The notes beneath the pieces are model-generated. The model had not been told where the DNA came from, searched no databases, and saw only the letters and a program-made list of their open reading frames with translations. A stretch of DNA of 44,246 bases, taken from positions 1-44,246 of the forward strand of contig JAOAPV010000032.1 of NCBI GenBank assembly GCA_025463055.1. Direction: 5' to 3'. Both the position numbers and the translations under genes were made by a program. The stretch comes from Candidatus Acidiferrum typicum. GTDB lineage: Bacteria > Acidobacteriota > Terriglobia > Acidiferrales > UBA7541. Below are positions 17,019 through 24,840 of this stretch, piece after piece (the first letter of the stretch is position 1; the number at the start of each line of letters is the position of its first letter).

Positions 17019-18371
17019 CTAGCTGCTTCCTTGTTCCGGCCTGCGCCGCGGGGCCAGTCTAGTTCTTGGCAGCTGTTGTGAGGGCGATGCTTGGAGGGGG
17101 CCATACAAAATCTTACAGTTCACTTCATGGAGACTCTGCGCTCTCTGTTTCCAATTAAATTCGGACTCGACTCGGCGACGACCAGCCGCACCCATGTTCT
17201 GCCGAAGCTTGGGGTTGCTCAAAAACTCTCGCAGAATGGCTTCTAGCTCTACCGAACTATCTGGATCGACCAAACGGCCCGTTACGCCATCCGCGACAGC
17301 CTCTATTGCGCCTCCGGATCGTCCTCCAATCACCGGTTTTCCCGCCGCGTTTGCCTCTAGGAATACGATCCCGAAGCCTTCGACATCGCCATCTGCCTCT
17401 TCACGATTTGCGAGGAGCATGATGTCGCACAAATTGTATAGATTCGGCAGAGTTTCACTTGCAACGTATCCGGTGAAAGTTACTCGTCCCTGCATTCCGA
17501 GCTGTTCAATTAACTGCCGTAGTTTCTGCTCCTCAGGTCCCGTCCCCGCAATAAGGTAATGGGCTTCTGGGAATTCCCGGCACACTCTGGCAAAAGCCTG
17601 CAGCGCCGCTTTATGGCCTTTGCGGGGCACAAGGCGAGCCACCGTGAGAATGACCGTCTTACCGTTGAGGTTGTACAGACACTTCAACTGCTCATTCGGC
17701 CGCTCGGGTCGAAATCGAGCGGCATCAACACCCGGAGTGATCTTTACAATGCGGTCTTTACTTACTCCAATGCGCAGAAGCTGCTTCTTTGTAAACTCCG
17801 AGTTGGCGACCACAGTCGCGGCACCTTTGTAGATCCGGTCGCGAACGCGCGGCTGATAACGAAAGCGATCGGTCTGCATAATCTCTTCGCCGTGGGCGTA
17901 AACGACATAGGGTATGCCAGTCAGTCGGTTGATAAGCCACGCGATGAGCCCCTGTGGATAGAGATCTCCTGCATGAATGATTTCAGGCGAGTCACGCCAG
18001 GTGCGCCACAGCGCTTGAAAAAACGGCAAGACGCCCTTGTGTAGTTCGCCGTATTTGTAGGATTTAAGAGGTTTGAACCTTCGCTGGATTCGAAAGGAGA
18101 TCGAGGAGTGCTTCTGGTCGAAGAGCCCCCATCCCGGTACCTTTTTTGTGAGGATGACGACTTCTGTGCCTCCCAAATCCACCAGTTCGCGAAGGATGTT
18201 GTAATAGTATTCGCGTGACCCCCCGGCATGAGGAGAGAATGAGTCAGTAAGAAACAATACACGCGTTGGCAGACTCTGATTCCCAGGCTCTCCCAGAGAA
18301 AGCTGTGGTCCTGTTTTGCAGGTCAAAGCCAGAGTTTCCTTTTCCTCTGTCTCTATGGTCGCCTTATCCAT
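17019..18371 (-). CDS. Glycosyltransferase family 4
   Basis: A 450-residue GT-B enzyme with an unusual 35-residue N-terminal extension before VLFLTDSFSPHAGGSREYY and a Pro/Arg-rich C-terminal tail of about 25 residues. The donor half has VILTVARLVPRKGHKAALQ and the motif GDVEGFGIVFLEANAAGKPV, which carries the donor-binding Glu pair. It lies 10 bases after the sugar transferase gene. This suggests it adds the second sugar after the priming step, but that order is inference. Confidence 0.88.
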   Translation of the reverse strand: MDKATIETEEKETLALTCKTGPQLSLGEPGNQSLPTRVLFLTDSFSPHAGGSREYYYNILRELVDLGGTEVVILTKKVPGWGLFDQKHSSISFRIQRRFKPLKSYKYGELHKGVLPFFQALWRTWRDSPEIIHAGDLYPQGLIAWLINRLTGIPYVVYAHGEEIMQTDRFRYQPRVRDRIYKGAATVVANSEFTKKQLLRIGVSKDRIVKITPGVDAARFRPERPNEQLKCLYNLNGKTVILTVARLVPRKGHKAALQAFARVCREFPEAHYLIAGTGPEEQKLRQLIEQLGMQGRVTFTGYVASETLPNLYNLCDIMLLANREEADGDVEGFGIVFLEANAAGKPVIGGRSGGAIEAVADGVTGRLVDPDSSVELEAILREFLSNPKLRQNMGAAGRRRVESEFNWKQRAQSLHEVNCKILYGPLQASPSQQLPRTRLAPRRRPEQGSS

Positions 18372-18381
18372 ACGCAGAGTT

Positions 18382-19773
18382 TTAATGCGCCCCTCGCCGC
18401 AGCAATACGACTTTGATTGTCTCGAAAAGGATCGCGCAATCTACGACTAACGAGGGGTTCTTCAGGTAAAAGAGATCGAGTTCGAGCTTATCCTTGGAAT
18501 CATCAATAGTGGAGCCGTAACGAAACCGCACCTGCGCCCAGCCCGTTAGCCCCGGACGAGCCGAGTGCCTCAGATTGAAATACGGTATTTTCTTCTCCAA
18601 CATGGTGCAGAATACGGGGCGTTCCGGTCGGGGGCCCACTAGGCTCATTTCCCCGCGCAACACGTTGAATAGTTGAGGAAGCTCATCCAAGCGCGCTTTT
18701 CGAATGAATTTGCCCACTTTAGTGACGCGGCTGTCCTGTCTGCTGGCCCATTGGGGGCCGTCTTTCTCGGCGTCCTGCACCATCGAGCGAAACTTTATCA
18801 ACTCAAATTCGCGGCCCCTGTACCCTACCCGCGTCTGCCGGAAAAAAATCGGCGTGCCGGACTCCACATAGACTGCGAGTGCGACCAAAGGCAAAATCGG
18901 TATGCTGAGAATCAGCAATACGGAAGATGCCAAGATGTCAATCACACGTTTGCAAGCGCGCAACCACGGCGATTTCTTGAAACCATCGGAAAGTATCAGC
19001 CAACTGGGTGAGAGATGCTCCAGCGCAATCCGGCCCGAGAGGCGTTCGAAACAGTTATGAACGTCTTCCACGCCGACACCGGCAAATTTAAGCTGTAGCA
19101 GTTCACGCAGCGGCGTGCCTCCTCGGCGTTCTCTAAGGGCCAAAATCACACGGTCAACCTTTTCCGCCTGTACGATTTCCTGAAGGTCGGCGGTTGCTCC
19201 GATGATCTTGGGATTGACCAGAGATTTCCCAATGTCTCTCCCTTTTTCATCCAGGAACCCCACAACTTTCATGTTGTATTCAGGATGTCCTAGAATGTGC
19301 TTCACCAGGGAAACGCCGGCATCTCCCGTTCCGACGATGAGAATTCGTTCGTTGCCGCGAGCTAACAGGTTCGTCGCATTTGCAGAAAGCCGCCAACCTA
19401 GCAGAAATGCCAAAATCAAGGGTGATGCCAGAACGGTGATGCCTCGACCCAAGCTCGCAGTCGGGGCTAGAAAATAGATTATGGACAGGACCACGCACGC
19501 AGCGCCGACTGCCTGCGTCATCCGGGCGAACAGGTCGGTACGTCGGCGAACGACTAGGAAGTCATACAGATCGTTGAAATATAGCGAGGTCTCGCAGACC
19601 GCGACCACCAAGACTATCCTCGCCCAGTACGCGCCATCATCTATCTCCGTCCTCAGCGATGTTGACAACCGTAGGGCGGTAGCAAAGATGAGGATGCATG
19701 CACACGCGACCGAATCCACTCCGATAAGCAGGAGTGTTCGCGCGGGAACCTGATGAGAGCCTATCCGTGGCAT
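18382..19773 (-). CDS. Exopolysaccharide polyprenyl glycosylphosphotransferase (exosortase-associated type)
   Basis: A 463-residue priming enzyme that moves a sugar-1-phosphate from a nucleotide sugar to undecaprenyl phosphate. Residues 10-130 give four membrane helices, about 140-225 a Rossmann-like CoA_binding_3 domain (ILIVGTGDAGVSLVKHI), and 268-463 the bacterial sugar transferase domain (KRVIDILAS, KFRSMVQDAE, ARLDELPQLFNVLRGEMSLVGP, RPGLTGWAQV). Overall layout matches the TIGR03013 group seen beside exosortase A. It is first in the minus block and starts downstream of a sigma-54-like site at 19805-19820. It begins the assembly line for the polymer made by the downstream genes. Confidence 0.9.
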   Translation of the reverse strand: MPRIGSHQVPARTLLLIGVDSVACACILIFATALRLSTSLRTEIDDGAYWARIVLVVAVCETSLYFNDLYDFLVVRRRTDLFARMTQAVGAACVVLSIIYFLAPTASLGRGITVLASPLILAFLLGWRLSANATNLLARGNERILIVGTGDAGVSLVKHILGHPEYNMKVVGFLDEKGRDIGKSLVNPKIIGATADLQEIVQAEKVDRVILALRERRGGTPLRELLQLKFAGVGVEDVHNCFERLSGRIALEHLSPSWLILSDGFKKSPWLRACKRVIDILASSVLLILSIPILPLVALAVYVESGTPIFFRQTRVGYRGREFELIKFRSMVQDAEKDGPQWASRQDSRVTKVGKFIRKARLDELPQLFNVLRGEMSLVGPRPERPVFCTMLEKKIPYFNLRHSARPGLTGWAQVRFRYGSTIDDSKDKLELDLFYLKNPSLVVDCAILFETIKVVLLRRGAH

Positions 19774-19804
19774 CGCTCGCTCTAGACCTTAACGTCATGA
19801 GAGC

Positions 19805-19820
19805 GGCAATTCTCCCGCCA
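19805..19820 (-). promoter_or_regulatory. Possible sigma-54 (-24/-12) promoter for the sugar transferase operon
   Basis: On the minus strand the site reads TGGCGGGAGAATTGCC. The GG and GC are exactly 10 bases apart. TGGC and TTGC match the consensus and the flanking AC and W positions do not. Transcription would start near 19794, about 20 bases ahead of the ATG at 19773. Confidence 0.45.
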
Positions 19821-19840
19821 GTTCACCCGATCGTAAGTCT

Positions 19841-19852
19841 ATTGTTTACAAT
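19841..19852. repeat. Short inverted repeat ATTGT-TT-ACAAT
   Basis: Perfect 5-base arms with a 2-base spacer lie about 20 bases upstream of the minus-strand -24 element. The position suits a regulator site, but short AT-rich dyads also occur by chance. Confidence 0.3.
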
Positions 19853-19887
19853 GGGAACTATCTGTTTCACCCGGTAATTCCGGCAAT

Positions 19888-20106
19888 TTAGGAAGGAGAC
19901 TTCCACTTTTGTGTGATCTGCGATCCTTCCATTCCCTCGGATGTGAAAAACAATACCCCGAAAAGGAAATCGTCAGGATAGCTCGTCGGATTCGGCCCAA
20001 TATCCCCTTTGTTTTCAAAGCTTCCAATCCACTTGCTGCTTAGACCAAAAGCCCGAGTGGCACCCTGATTGCTCACCCAAGAGCGAAAATCTGCGAACCG
20101 ACTTTC
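19888..20106 (-). pseudogene. Open stretch with protein-like composition, possible gene remnant
   Basis: One minus-strand frame stays open for about 72 codons between a stop at 20107-20109 and its own stop near 19888. The translation ([46 protein letters not shown]) has a balanced, protein-like composition with aromatic and Gly residues. The only usable start is a GTG at 20076, with no clear ribosome site. The frame overlaps the plus-strand sigma-54 site. It could be a decayed fragment of a secreted protein gene, a small protein, or chance. I do not recognise a family. Confidence 0.22.
20058..20073 (+). promoter_or_regulatory. Sigma-54 (-24/-12) promoter of the plus-strand glycan operon
   Basis: The sequence TGGCACCCTGATTGCT matches the RpoN consensus TGGCAC-N5-TTGCW at every defined position. 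The invariant GG and GC are 10 bases apart. The predicted start of transcription is near 20085, leaving about 50 bases of leader before ATG at 20134 with its GGAGG site. RpoN control with the PrsK/PrsR two-component pair is known for exosortase EPS systems. Neither regulator is in this window. Confidence 0.75.
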
Positions 20107-20133
20107 TTATTCCGCGTTTTGGAGGGTTCAACC

Positions 20134-21204
20134 ATGCGAGTGTTGTTGACCGGCCATCTTGGATACATCGGCACGATCATGGCTCCGCTGTTAGCCGAAG
20201 CCGGTCATGAAGTCGTTGGTTTAGACAGCGGCTTGTTCGAGCCGTGTACCTTTGGCGAGCCTCCCCGCCAATTTCCCTCAATTCGCAAGGACATACGAGA
20301 CGTTACGCCATCCGAGTTGGAGGGTTTCGATGCAGTCCTACATCTCGCTGGGCTATCCAACGATCCGCTTGGCAACCTCAATCCAAATTTGACTTACGAA
20401 ATTAACCATCGAGCTTCCGTTCATCTAGCTCAATGCGCAAAGCAGTCCGGGGTGGAGCGCTTCGTGTTCTCCTCTTCGTGCAGCACCTATGGTGCTGCCG
20501 GTGACAAGATCCTTGATGAATCCGCCGAATTCAACCCTGTCACGCCCTATGGTGCTTCGAAGGTCTTCGTGGAGCGCGATGTCGCCAAGCTGGCGAGCAC
20601 AAACTTCAGTCCAACGTTTCTTCGCAATGCCACAGCATACGGCGTTTCTCCCCGTCTACGTTTTGACCTTGTGCTCAATAATCTGGTCGCTTGGGCCTTC
20701 ACTACCGGCCGTGTATACATCAAGAGCGACGGTACTCCGTGGCGTCCTATCGTGCACATCCAAGACATCTCTCGCGCATTCCTGGCTGTAATGGAAGCGC
20801 CTCGAGATCTGGTACACAACCAGGCCTTCAACGTCGGCCGCAGCGAAGAGAATTACCAAATCCGCGACCTGGCGGAGATTGTGAAGGACACGGTGCCGGG
20901 CTGCCGAATTGAGTACGCCGTCGATGCGGGTCCCGATACACGATGCTACCGAGCGGACTTCAGTCGCATCTCCCGCACGCTTCCGAATTTTCAGCCGCAA
21001 TGGGACGCGCGCAAGGGTGCTCTCGAATTGTACGAGGCCTATCAGAAGGTTGACCTACGTCTCGAGGACTTTGAGGGGGCACGCTACAAACGCATAGATC
21101 ACATTCAGGGTCTTCTGACGTCCGGGCGCCTGGATTCGACTTTGCGTTGGCAGTCAGCCGATGTCGAGAGCGTGCTTCAACCTTCGATTACGGCAGCCAA
21201 TTAA
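20134..21204 (+). CDS. NAD-dependent epimerase/dehydratase (extended SDR)
   Basis: A 356-residue nucleotide-sugar enzyme. ATG at 20134 is chosen over TTG at 20119 because GGAGG lies 8 bases ahead. The Rossmann motif is TGHLGYIG (Gly7, Gly10, Gly13). The active site has SSSCSTYG and YGASK (Tyr139, Lys143). The Asp-Glu pair expected of 4,6-dehydratases after the Ser/Thr is absent, so epimerisation or reduction of a nucleotide-linked keto sugar is more likely. It is first in the ten-gene operon behind the sigma-54 promoter and 14 bases ahead of the RmlC-like gene. The exact substrate is not determinable. Confidence 0.85.
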   Translation: MRVLLTGHLGYIGTIMAPLLAEAGHEVVGLDSGLFEPCTFGEPPRQFPSIRKDIRDVTPSELEGFDAVLHLAGLSNDPLGNLNPNLTYEINHRASVHLAQCAKQSGVERFVFSSSCSTYGAAGDKILDESAEFNPVTPYGASKVFVERDVAKLASTNFSPTFLRNATAYGVSPRLRFDLVLNNLVAWAFTTGRVYIKSDGTPWRPIVHIQDISRAFLAVMEAPRDLVHNQAFNVGRSEENYQIRDLAEIVKDTVPGCRIEYAVDAGPDTRCYRADFSRISRTLPNFQPQWDARKGALELYEAYQKVDLRLEDFEGARYKRIDHIQGLLTSGRLDSTLRWQSADVESVLQPSITAAN

Positions 21205-21218
21205 GGCCAGGGTGAAAC

Positions 21219-21770
21219 GTGATTTTTTCGAAGACCAAATTGCCGGGTGTTTTCGTCATTGAGCCGGGTAGGCATGACGATGACCGAGGTTTCTTTGCGC
21301 GCACGTTCTGCCGCGAAGAATTTGTGGCGCGCGGCCTGAACGCTGATGTTGCGCAGTGTAATGTCTCGTTCAACAAACGTAAGGGAACTTTGCGGGGAAT
21401 GCACTACCAGGTGCCGCCTTCAGCCGAGGTCAAACTCGTGCGTTGTACGGCTGGAGCGATCTTTGACGTCATTATAGATTTACGTGAGTCCTCCCCGACT
21501 TTTCGTCAGCATTTGGCAGTCGAGCTTTTTGCGGGAACGGGCAAGATGCTTTATGTCCCGGAAGGATTCGCTCACGGTTTTCAAACTCTCGTCGACGACA
21601 CCGAGGTCTTTTACCAGATGTCTCACCCTTACGCTCCGGAGTGTGCTCGCGGAGTTCGTTGGGACGACCCCGCATTCGGCATCGACTGGCCATCCGCAGA
21701 GCGGATCCTTCTCGATCGCGATCGCAACTATCCCGACTTCGCCACTTGCCACGTCGAGTTAGGTCAATGA
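21219..21770 (+). CDS. rfbC: dTDP-4-dehydrorhamnose 3,5-epimerase family protein
   Basis: A 183-residue cupin of standard RmlC length. It carries DDRGFFARTF, the catalytic His62 in RGMHYQ, Lys72 in EVKLVRC, Tyr132 in VFYQMSH, and the conserved Asp near LLDRDRNY. These residues are those used for epimerisation at C3 and/or C5 of a 4-keto-6-deoxy sugar nucleotide. RmlA, RmlB and RmlD are missing from the window, so the substrate may be a CDP- rather than dTDP-sugar. The start is GTG at 21219, and the stop overlaps the next gene as ATGA. Confidence 0.85.
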   Translation: MIFSKTKLPGVFVIEPGRHDDDRGFFARTFCREEFVARGLNADVAQCNVSFNKRKGTLRGMHYQVPPSAEVKLVRCTAGAIFDVIIDLRESSPTFRQHLAVELFAGTGKMLYVPEGFAHGFQTLVDDTEVFYQMSHPYAPECARGVRWDDPAFGIDWPSAERILLDRDRNYPDFATCHVELGQ

Positions 21771-23128
21771 GCTCGACCGAACTCCACAACGTGTCAGTCT
21801 GCAGCGATATCGGCGGTGAGCTGCACCGTTTGATAGCGGACCTTTATCCGATCTGCCGCAGCATCACCGGTGAGGGCCTGCGGGAGACATTGCGCGTGCT
21901 CGGACAGTACGTCCCCTTGGATCTCCGCGAAGTGCCGACAGGTACCCAGGTGTTTGATTGGACTGTCCCCAAAGAGTGGAACATCCGAGATGCTTATGTG
22001 AAGAACTCTCGTGGCGAGCGCGTAATTGATTTCCGTTCTTCGAATCTCCACGTCGTGAATTACAGCGCCCCGGTACGCCGCAAGATGCGCCTTGCCGAAT
22101 TGAAGATGCATCTGTTCACTTTGCCAGACCGGCCGGATTGGATTCCCTACCGTACCTCCTATTACAACGAAACCTGGGGATTCTGTATCAGCCATCGGCA
22201 GCTCGAAGGTTTGCCGGATGACGAATACGAAGTTGTGATCGACTCGACTCTGCAGCCCGGTAGTTTGAGCTATGGAGAGTATTTTCTGAGCGGCGAGCTG
22301 CCTGACGAAATCATTATCTCAACGCATTGTTGCCATCCCTCCATGTGCAACGACAATCTTTCCGGCATCGCAATCGCCACCTTCCTTGCGAAACACTTGT
22401 CGATGCGTCCGCGCAGGTACTCCTATCGATTCTTGTTTATTCCCGGAACCATTGGCGCCATCACTTGGTTGGCTTTGAACGAAGAGAAGATTTCTCGGAT
22501 TCGGCACGGGTTGGTGCTCACCGGTTTGGGGGACAGCGGAAAGCTACATTATAAGAAGAGCCGGCAAGCCAGCGCAGATATCGACCTTGCCGCCGCTCAC
22601 GTGCTGCACCACGGTGCTTATCAACATCAGCTGCTGGATTTTTCGCCTTACGGTTACGACGAAAGGCAATTCTGCTCACCTGGAATCAATCTGGCAGTAG
22701 GACGGCTATCGCGCAGTCCACACGGCACATTTCCCGAATATCACACTTCGGCGGACGATTTGGCGTTTGTGCATCCGGAGAACCTTGCCGAGTCATTTGA
22801 CGCTTGTCTCCAGATCCTTGCCCTACTCGAAAGAAATGGAACCTTTCTAAATCTGAATCCGAAATGTGAGCCGCAGCTGGGAAAGCGCGGCCTGTACACA
22901 ATGATCGGCGGTGCCCGGGACGCGGGTACCAGGGAATTGGCCATGCTCTGGGTTCTGAATCTCTCGGATGGCAGCCATTCGCTTCTGGATATTGCGGAAC
23001 GCTCCAAGCTGAGCTTCGAACTTGTTCGCGCTGCGGCAGAAAACCTGCAGGAGCAGGGTCTCTTGCGTGAATGCCTCGAATTTGTGCGACCCATGCCTTC
23101 GGAATCAGTCGAAAGGACAGAATCATGA
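21767..23128 (+). CDS. DUF4910 aminopeptidase-like (M28-fold) protein with C-terminal winged helix
   Basis: A 453-residue protein. ATG at 21767 overlaps the previous stop (ATGA). Residues about 15-130 are the DUF2172-like N-terminal part (LYPICRSITGEGLRETL). About 180-360 are the Zn-peptidase-like core, with likely metal ligands in STHCCHPSMCNDNLSG (His187, His190, Asp196), YDERQFCSPG and EYHTSADD. About 380-445 are a winged-helix segment (HSLLDIAERSKLSFELV). Members recur in O-antigen and sugar-modification clusters, where their substrate is unsettled. Hydrolysis of an amide on a sugar or carrier is a guess. It overlaps the next gene as ATGA. Confidence 0.8.
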   Translation: MSSTELHNVSVCSDIGGELHRLIADLYPICRSITGEGLRETLRVLGQYVPLDLREVPTGTQVFDWTVPKEWNIRDAYVKNSRGERVIDFRSSNLHVVNYSAPVRRKMRLAELKMHLFTLPDRPDWIPYRTSYYNETWGFCISHRQLEGLPDDEYEVVIDSTLQPGSLSYGEYFLSGELPDEIIISTHCCHPSMCNDNLSGIAIATFLAKHLSMRPRRYSYRFLFIPGTIGAITWLALNEEKISRIRHGLVLTGLGDSGKLHYKKSRQASADIDLAAAHVLHHGAYQHQLLDFSPYGYDERQFCSPGINLAVGRLSRSPHGTFPEYHTSADDLAFVHPENLAESFDACLQILALLERNGTFLNLNPKCEPQLGKRGLYTMIGGARDAGTRELAMLWVLNLSDGSHSLLDIAERSKLSFELVRAAAENLQEQGLLRECLEFVRPMPSESVERTES

Positions 23129-24045
23129 ATTCCATTTATATAGACCAGGCGAATGACGACCAACAACGGCGCGAATTGTTGTACGGCGGGCAAATCGTCG
23201 TCCAGTCGCCCACTCCGAGCTCTCTCGCTCTAGTCGAATTCGCGCGTCAGATGCTCACCGAGGCTTTTGGCGACGCGGATCCCGAGACGGCACAGTTTCA
23301 TATGCCCGTCGAGCGCTACGCTACGATACTCGCCGAGCTCAAACCCAAGTTCATCCACCACTCGAAGTCGAAAGAGTGTATCCAGGGAATCCTGCGTGAG
23401 ACCGGCTGTGATGTCACCAAAACTTACTTTGATGTGCCGCGCATGCGTACCTCGACCAGCGACAAATACCTCACCACCGGCATTGCCTACGCCTTCCACC
23501 CCCATCGCGATACCTGGTACTCAGCTCCCATGTGTCAAGTGAACTGGTGGATCCCCATTTACCCCATCGTCGCCGAGAACGCCATGGCCTTTCATCCGCG
23601 GTATTGGAGTCAGCCAGTGCGCAATGGCTCCGCAACTTACAACTACGACGAATGGAACCGCACTAGCCGGCACAGTGCCGCTCAGTTTTTGAAAGAGGAC
23701 ACTCGCAAGCAGCCTCGTCCCGAGGAACCAATCGAGCTCGACCCCCAGATCCGCGTAATTACCCCGCCAGGAGGCATGCTGTTATTTTCCGGCGCGCAGA
23801 TGCACTCCAGCGTGCCCAACACTTCCAACCGCACTCGCCTGAGCATCGACTTTCGAACCGTGCACATTGATGACGCAGTTGCGCGCCGCGGCGCTCCCAA
23901 CGTTGATTCTGAGTCCACAGGCACCTGCATGCATGACTATCTGCGCGGAACCGATCTCGCGCATGTGCCGGAGGAACTCTACGCGTTGTACCAGACGCAG
24001 CCACCCCTTGTGCGTCCCAGGGAACTACAGGCTGTCGCCGTTTAA
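23125..24045 (+). CDS. Putative Fe(II)/2-oxoglutarate-dependent oxygenase
   Basis: A 306-residue protein whose ATG at 23125 overlaps the stop of the previous gene. The Fe(II) facial triad can be read as His127-Arg-Asp129 in FHPHRDTW and His227 in GAQMHSSVPN, followed by Arg238 in NRTRLSIDFR to hold 2-oxoglutarate. This is a double-stranded beta-helix layout like phytanoyl-CoA dioxygenases. It probably hydroxylates or oxidises a sugar nucleotide or an attached group. Its lock-step coupling with the DUF4910 gene suggests that the two act in sequence. The family assignment is from motifs only. Confidence 0.7.
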   Translation: MNSIYIDQANDDQQRRELLYGGQIVVQSPTPSSLALVEFARQMLTEAFGDADPETAQFHMPVERYATILAELKPKFIHHSKSKECIQGILRETGCDVTKTYFDVPRMRTSTSDKYLTTGIAYAFHPHRDTWYSAPMCQVNWWIPIYPIVAENAMAFHPRYWSQPVRNGSATYNYDEWNRTSRHSAAQFLKEDTRKQPRPEEPIELDPQIRVITPPGGMLLFSGAQMHSSVPNTSNRTRLSIDFRTVHIDDAVARRGAPNVDSESTGTCMHDYLRGTDLAHVPEELYALYQTQPPLVRPRELQAVAV

Positions 24046-24062
24046 CAAACTTCAAAAACCCT

Positions 24063-24833
24063 ATGACTACAGCAGACCAACTGGTGAATAACGCGGACGC
24101 CGCAACGAAAATGTTGCGGGACGGTGTTGCCCTCGTTACCGGCGCTACGTCGGGAATCGGACGGGCCATCGCACTGGCTTTAGCCGCGCAGGGCGCTCGC
24201 CCCTGCCTAGTTGGTCGCAGCACGCATACTCTTGAAAATGTGCTGCAACTCGCTCGCATCGATTCGCCATACGCTCGAATGTATCGCGCGGATCTCACGA
24301 GCGAAGAAGATATCCGAGCTTTGGTCGCAGACGTTGACCACGATTTCGGTCGAGTCGACGTTTTGGTCCATTGCGCGGGCCTCATCTCCCACGGTGAACA
24401 TGCGAATGCTTCCGTTTCCGAGCTAGATTCCCTCTATAGCGCTAATGTCCGCGGACCATACCTGCTGACGCAATTGGCTCTTCCCCTCCTGCGAGTCGGG
24501 CCCGGCCAAATTGTTTTCGTGAATTCCAGCAGCGGGTTGAAGGCCCGCGCTCGGGCCGGCCAATTTTCTGCCACGCAGCATGCCATGAAGGCGATTGCCG
24601 ATAGCCTCCGTGATGAAGTGAACGGCGACGGCATTCGCGTCCTAAGTGTTTTTCCGGGACGCACAGCCACACCTCGCACCGAGAAGCTTTTCCATGAAGA
24701 GGGGAAACCCTACCGGCCAGAGTTGCTGATGCAGCCGGAAGATGTGGCCACCATGGTGCTTTATGCCATCAACCTGCCGCGTAGCGCTGAAGTCACCGAA
24801 ATCGCTATGCGGCCGCTGTACAAGTCCTATTGA
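24063..24833 (+). CDS. Short-chain dehydrogenase/reductase lacking the YxxxK motif
   Basis: A 256-residue classical SDR. The cofactor motif TGATSGIG (26-33), Asp77 in RADLT, HCAG (103-106) and Asn128 in SANV are intact, as are NSSSG (154-158) and FPGRTATP. The catalytic Tyr and Lys are replaced: the motif reads FSATQ (Phe168, Gln172), where close relatives have YSATK. The codons are TTT and CAG, so each needs one or more base changes. It should still bind NAD(P) but is not expected to do normal SDR chemistry. It may be a structural partner, or catalyse a different reaction. It lies 17 bases after the oxygenase gene. Confidence 0.85.
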   Translation: MTTADQLVNNADAATKMLRDGVALVTGATSGIGRAIALALAAQGARPCLVGRSTHTLENVLQLARIDSPYARMYRADLTSEEDIRALVADVDHDFGRVDVLVHCAGLISHGEHANASVSELDSLYSANVRGPYLLTQLALPLLRVGPGQIVFVNSSSGLKARARAGQFSATQHAMKAIADSLRDEVNGDGIRVLSVFPGRTATPRTEKLFHEEGKPYRPELLMQPEDVATMVLYAINLPRSAEVTEIAMRPLYKSY

Positions 24834-24840
24834 GAGATCG

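Larger units (their letters stand above)
19774..20133. other. Divergent regulatory region between the two main glycan operons
   Basis: These 360 bases separate the sugar transferase gene (minus) from the epimerase gene (plus). They contain two sigma-54-type sites, one for each direction, and a short dyad at 19841-19852. They also contain an open minus-strand stretch that might be a gene remnant. No other gene is visible. The enhancer-binding protein for these promoters would be expected to bind between about 19821 and 20057. Confidence 0.6.

Noticed and set aside
21641-21766. N-terminal extension of the DUF4910 gene
   Set aside because: The added residues are Arg/Ser-rich and overlap the RmlC-like gene; ATG 21767 gives a clean ATGA overlap.
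24742-24840. N-terminal extension of the C-methyltransferase
   Set aside because: It overlaps the SDR gene end, while the zinc-binding domain starts right after ATG 24841.
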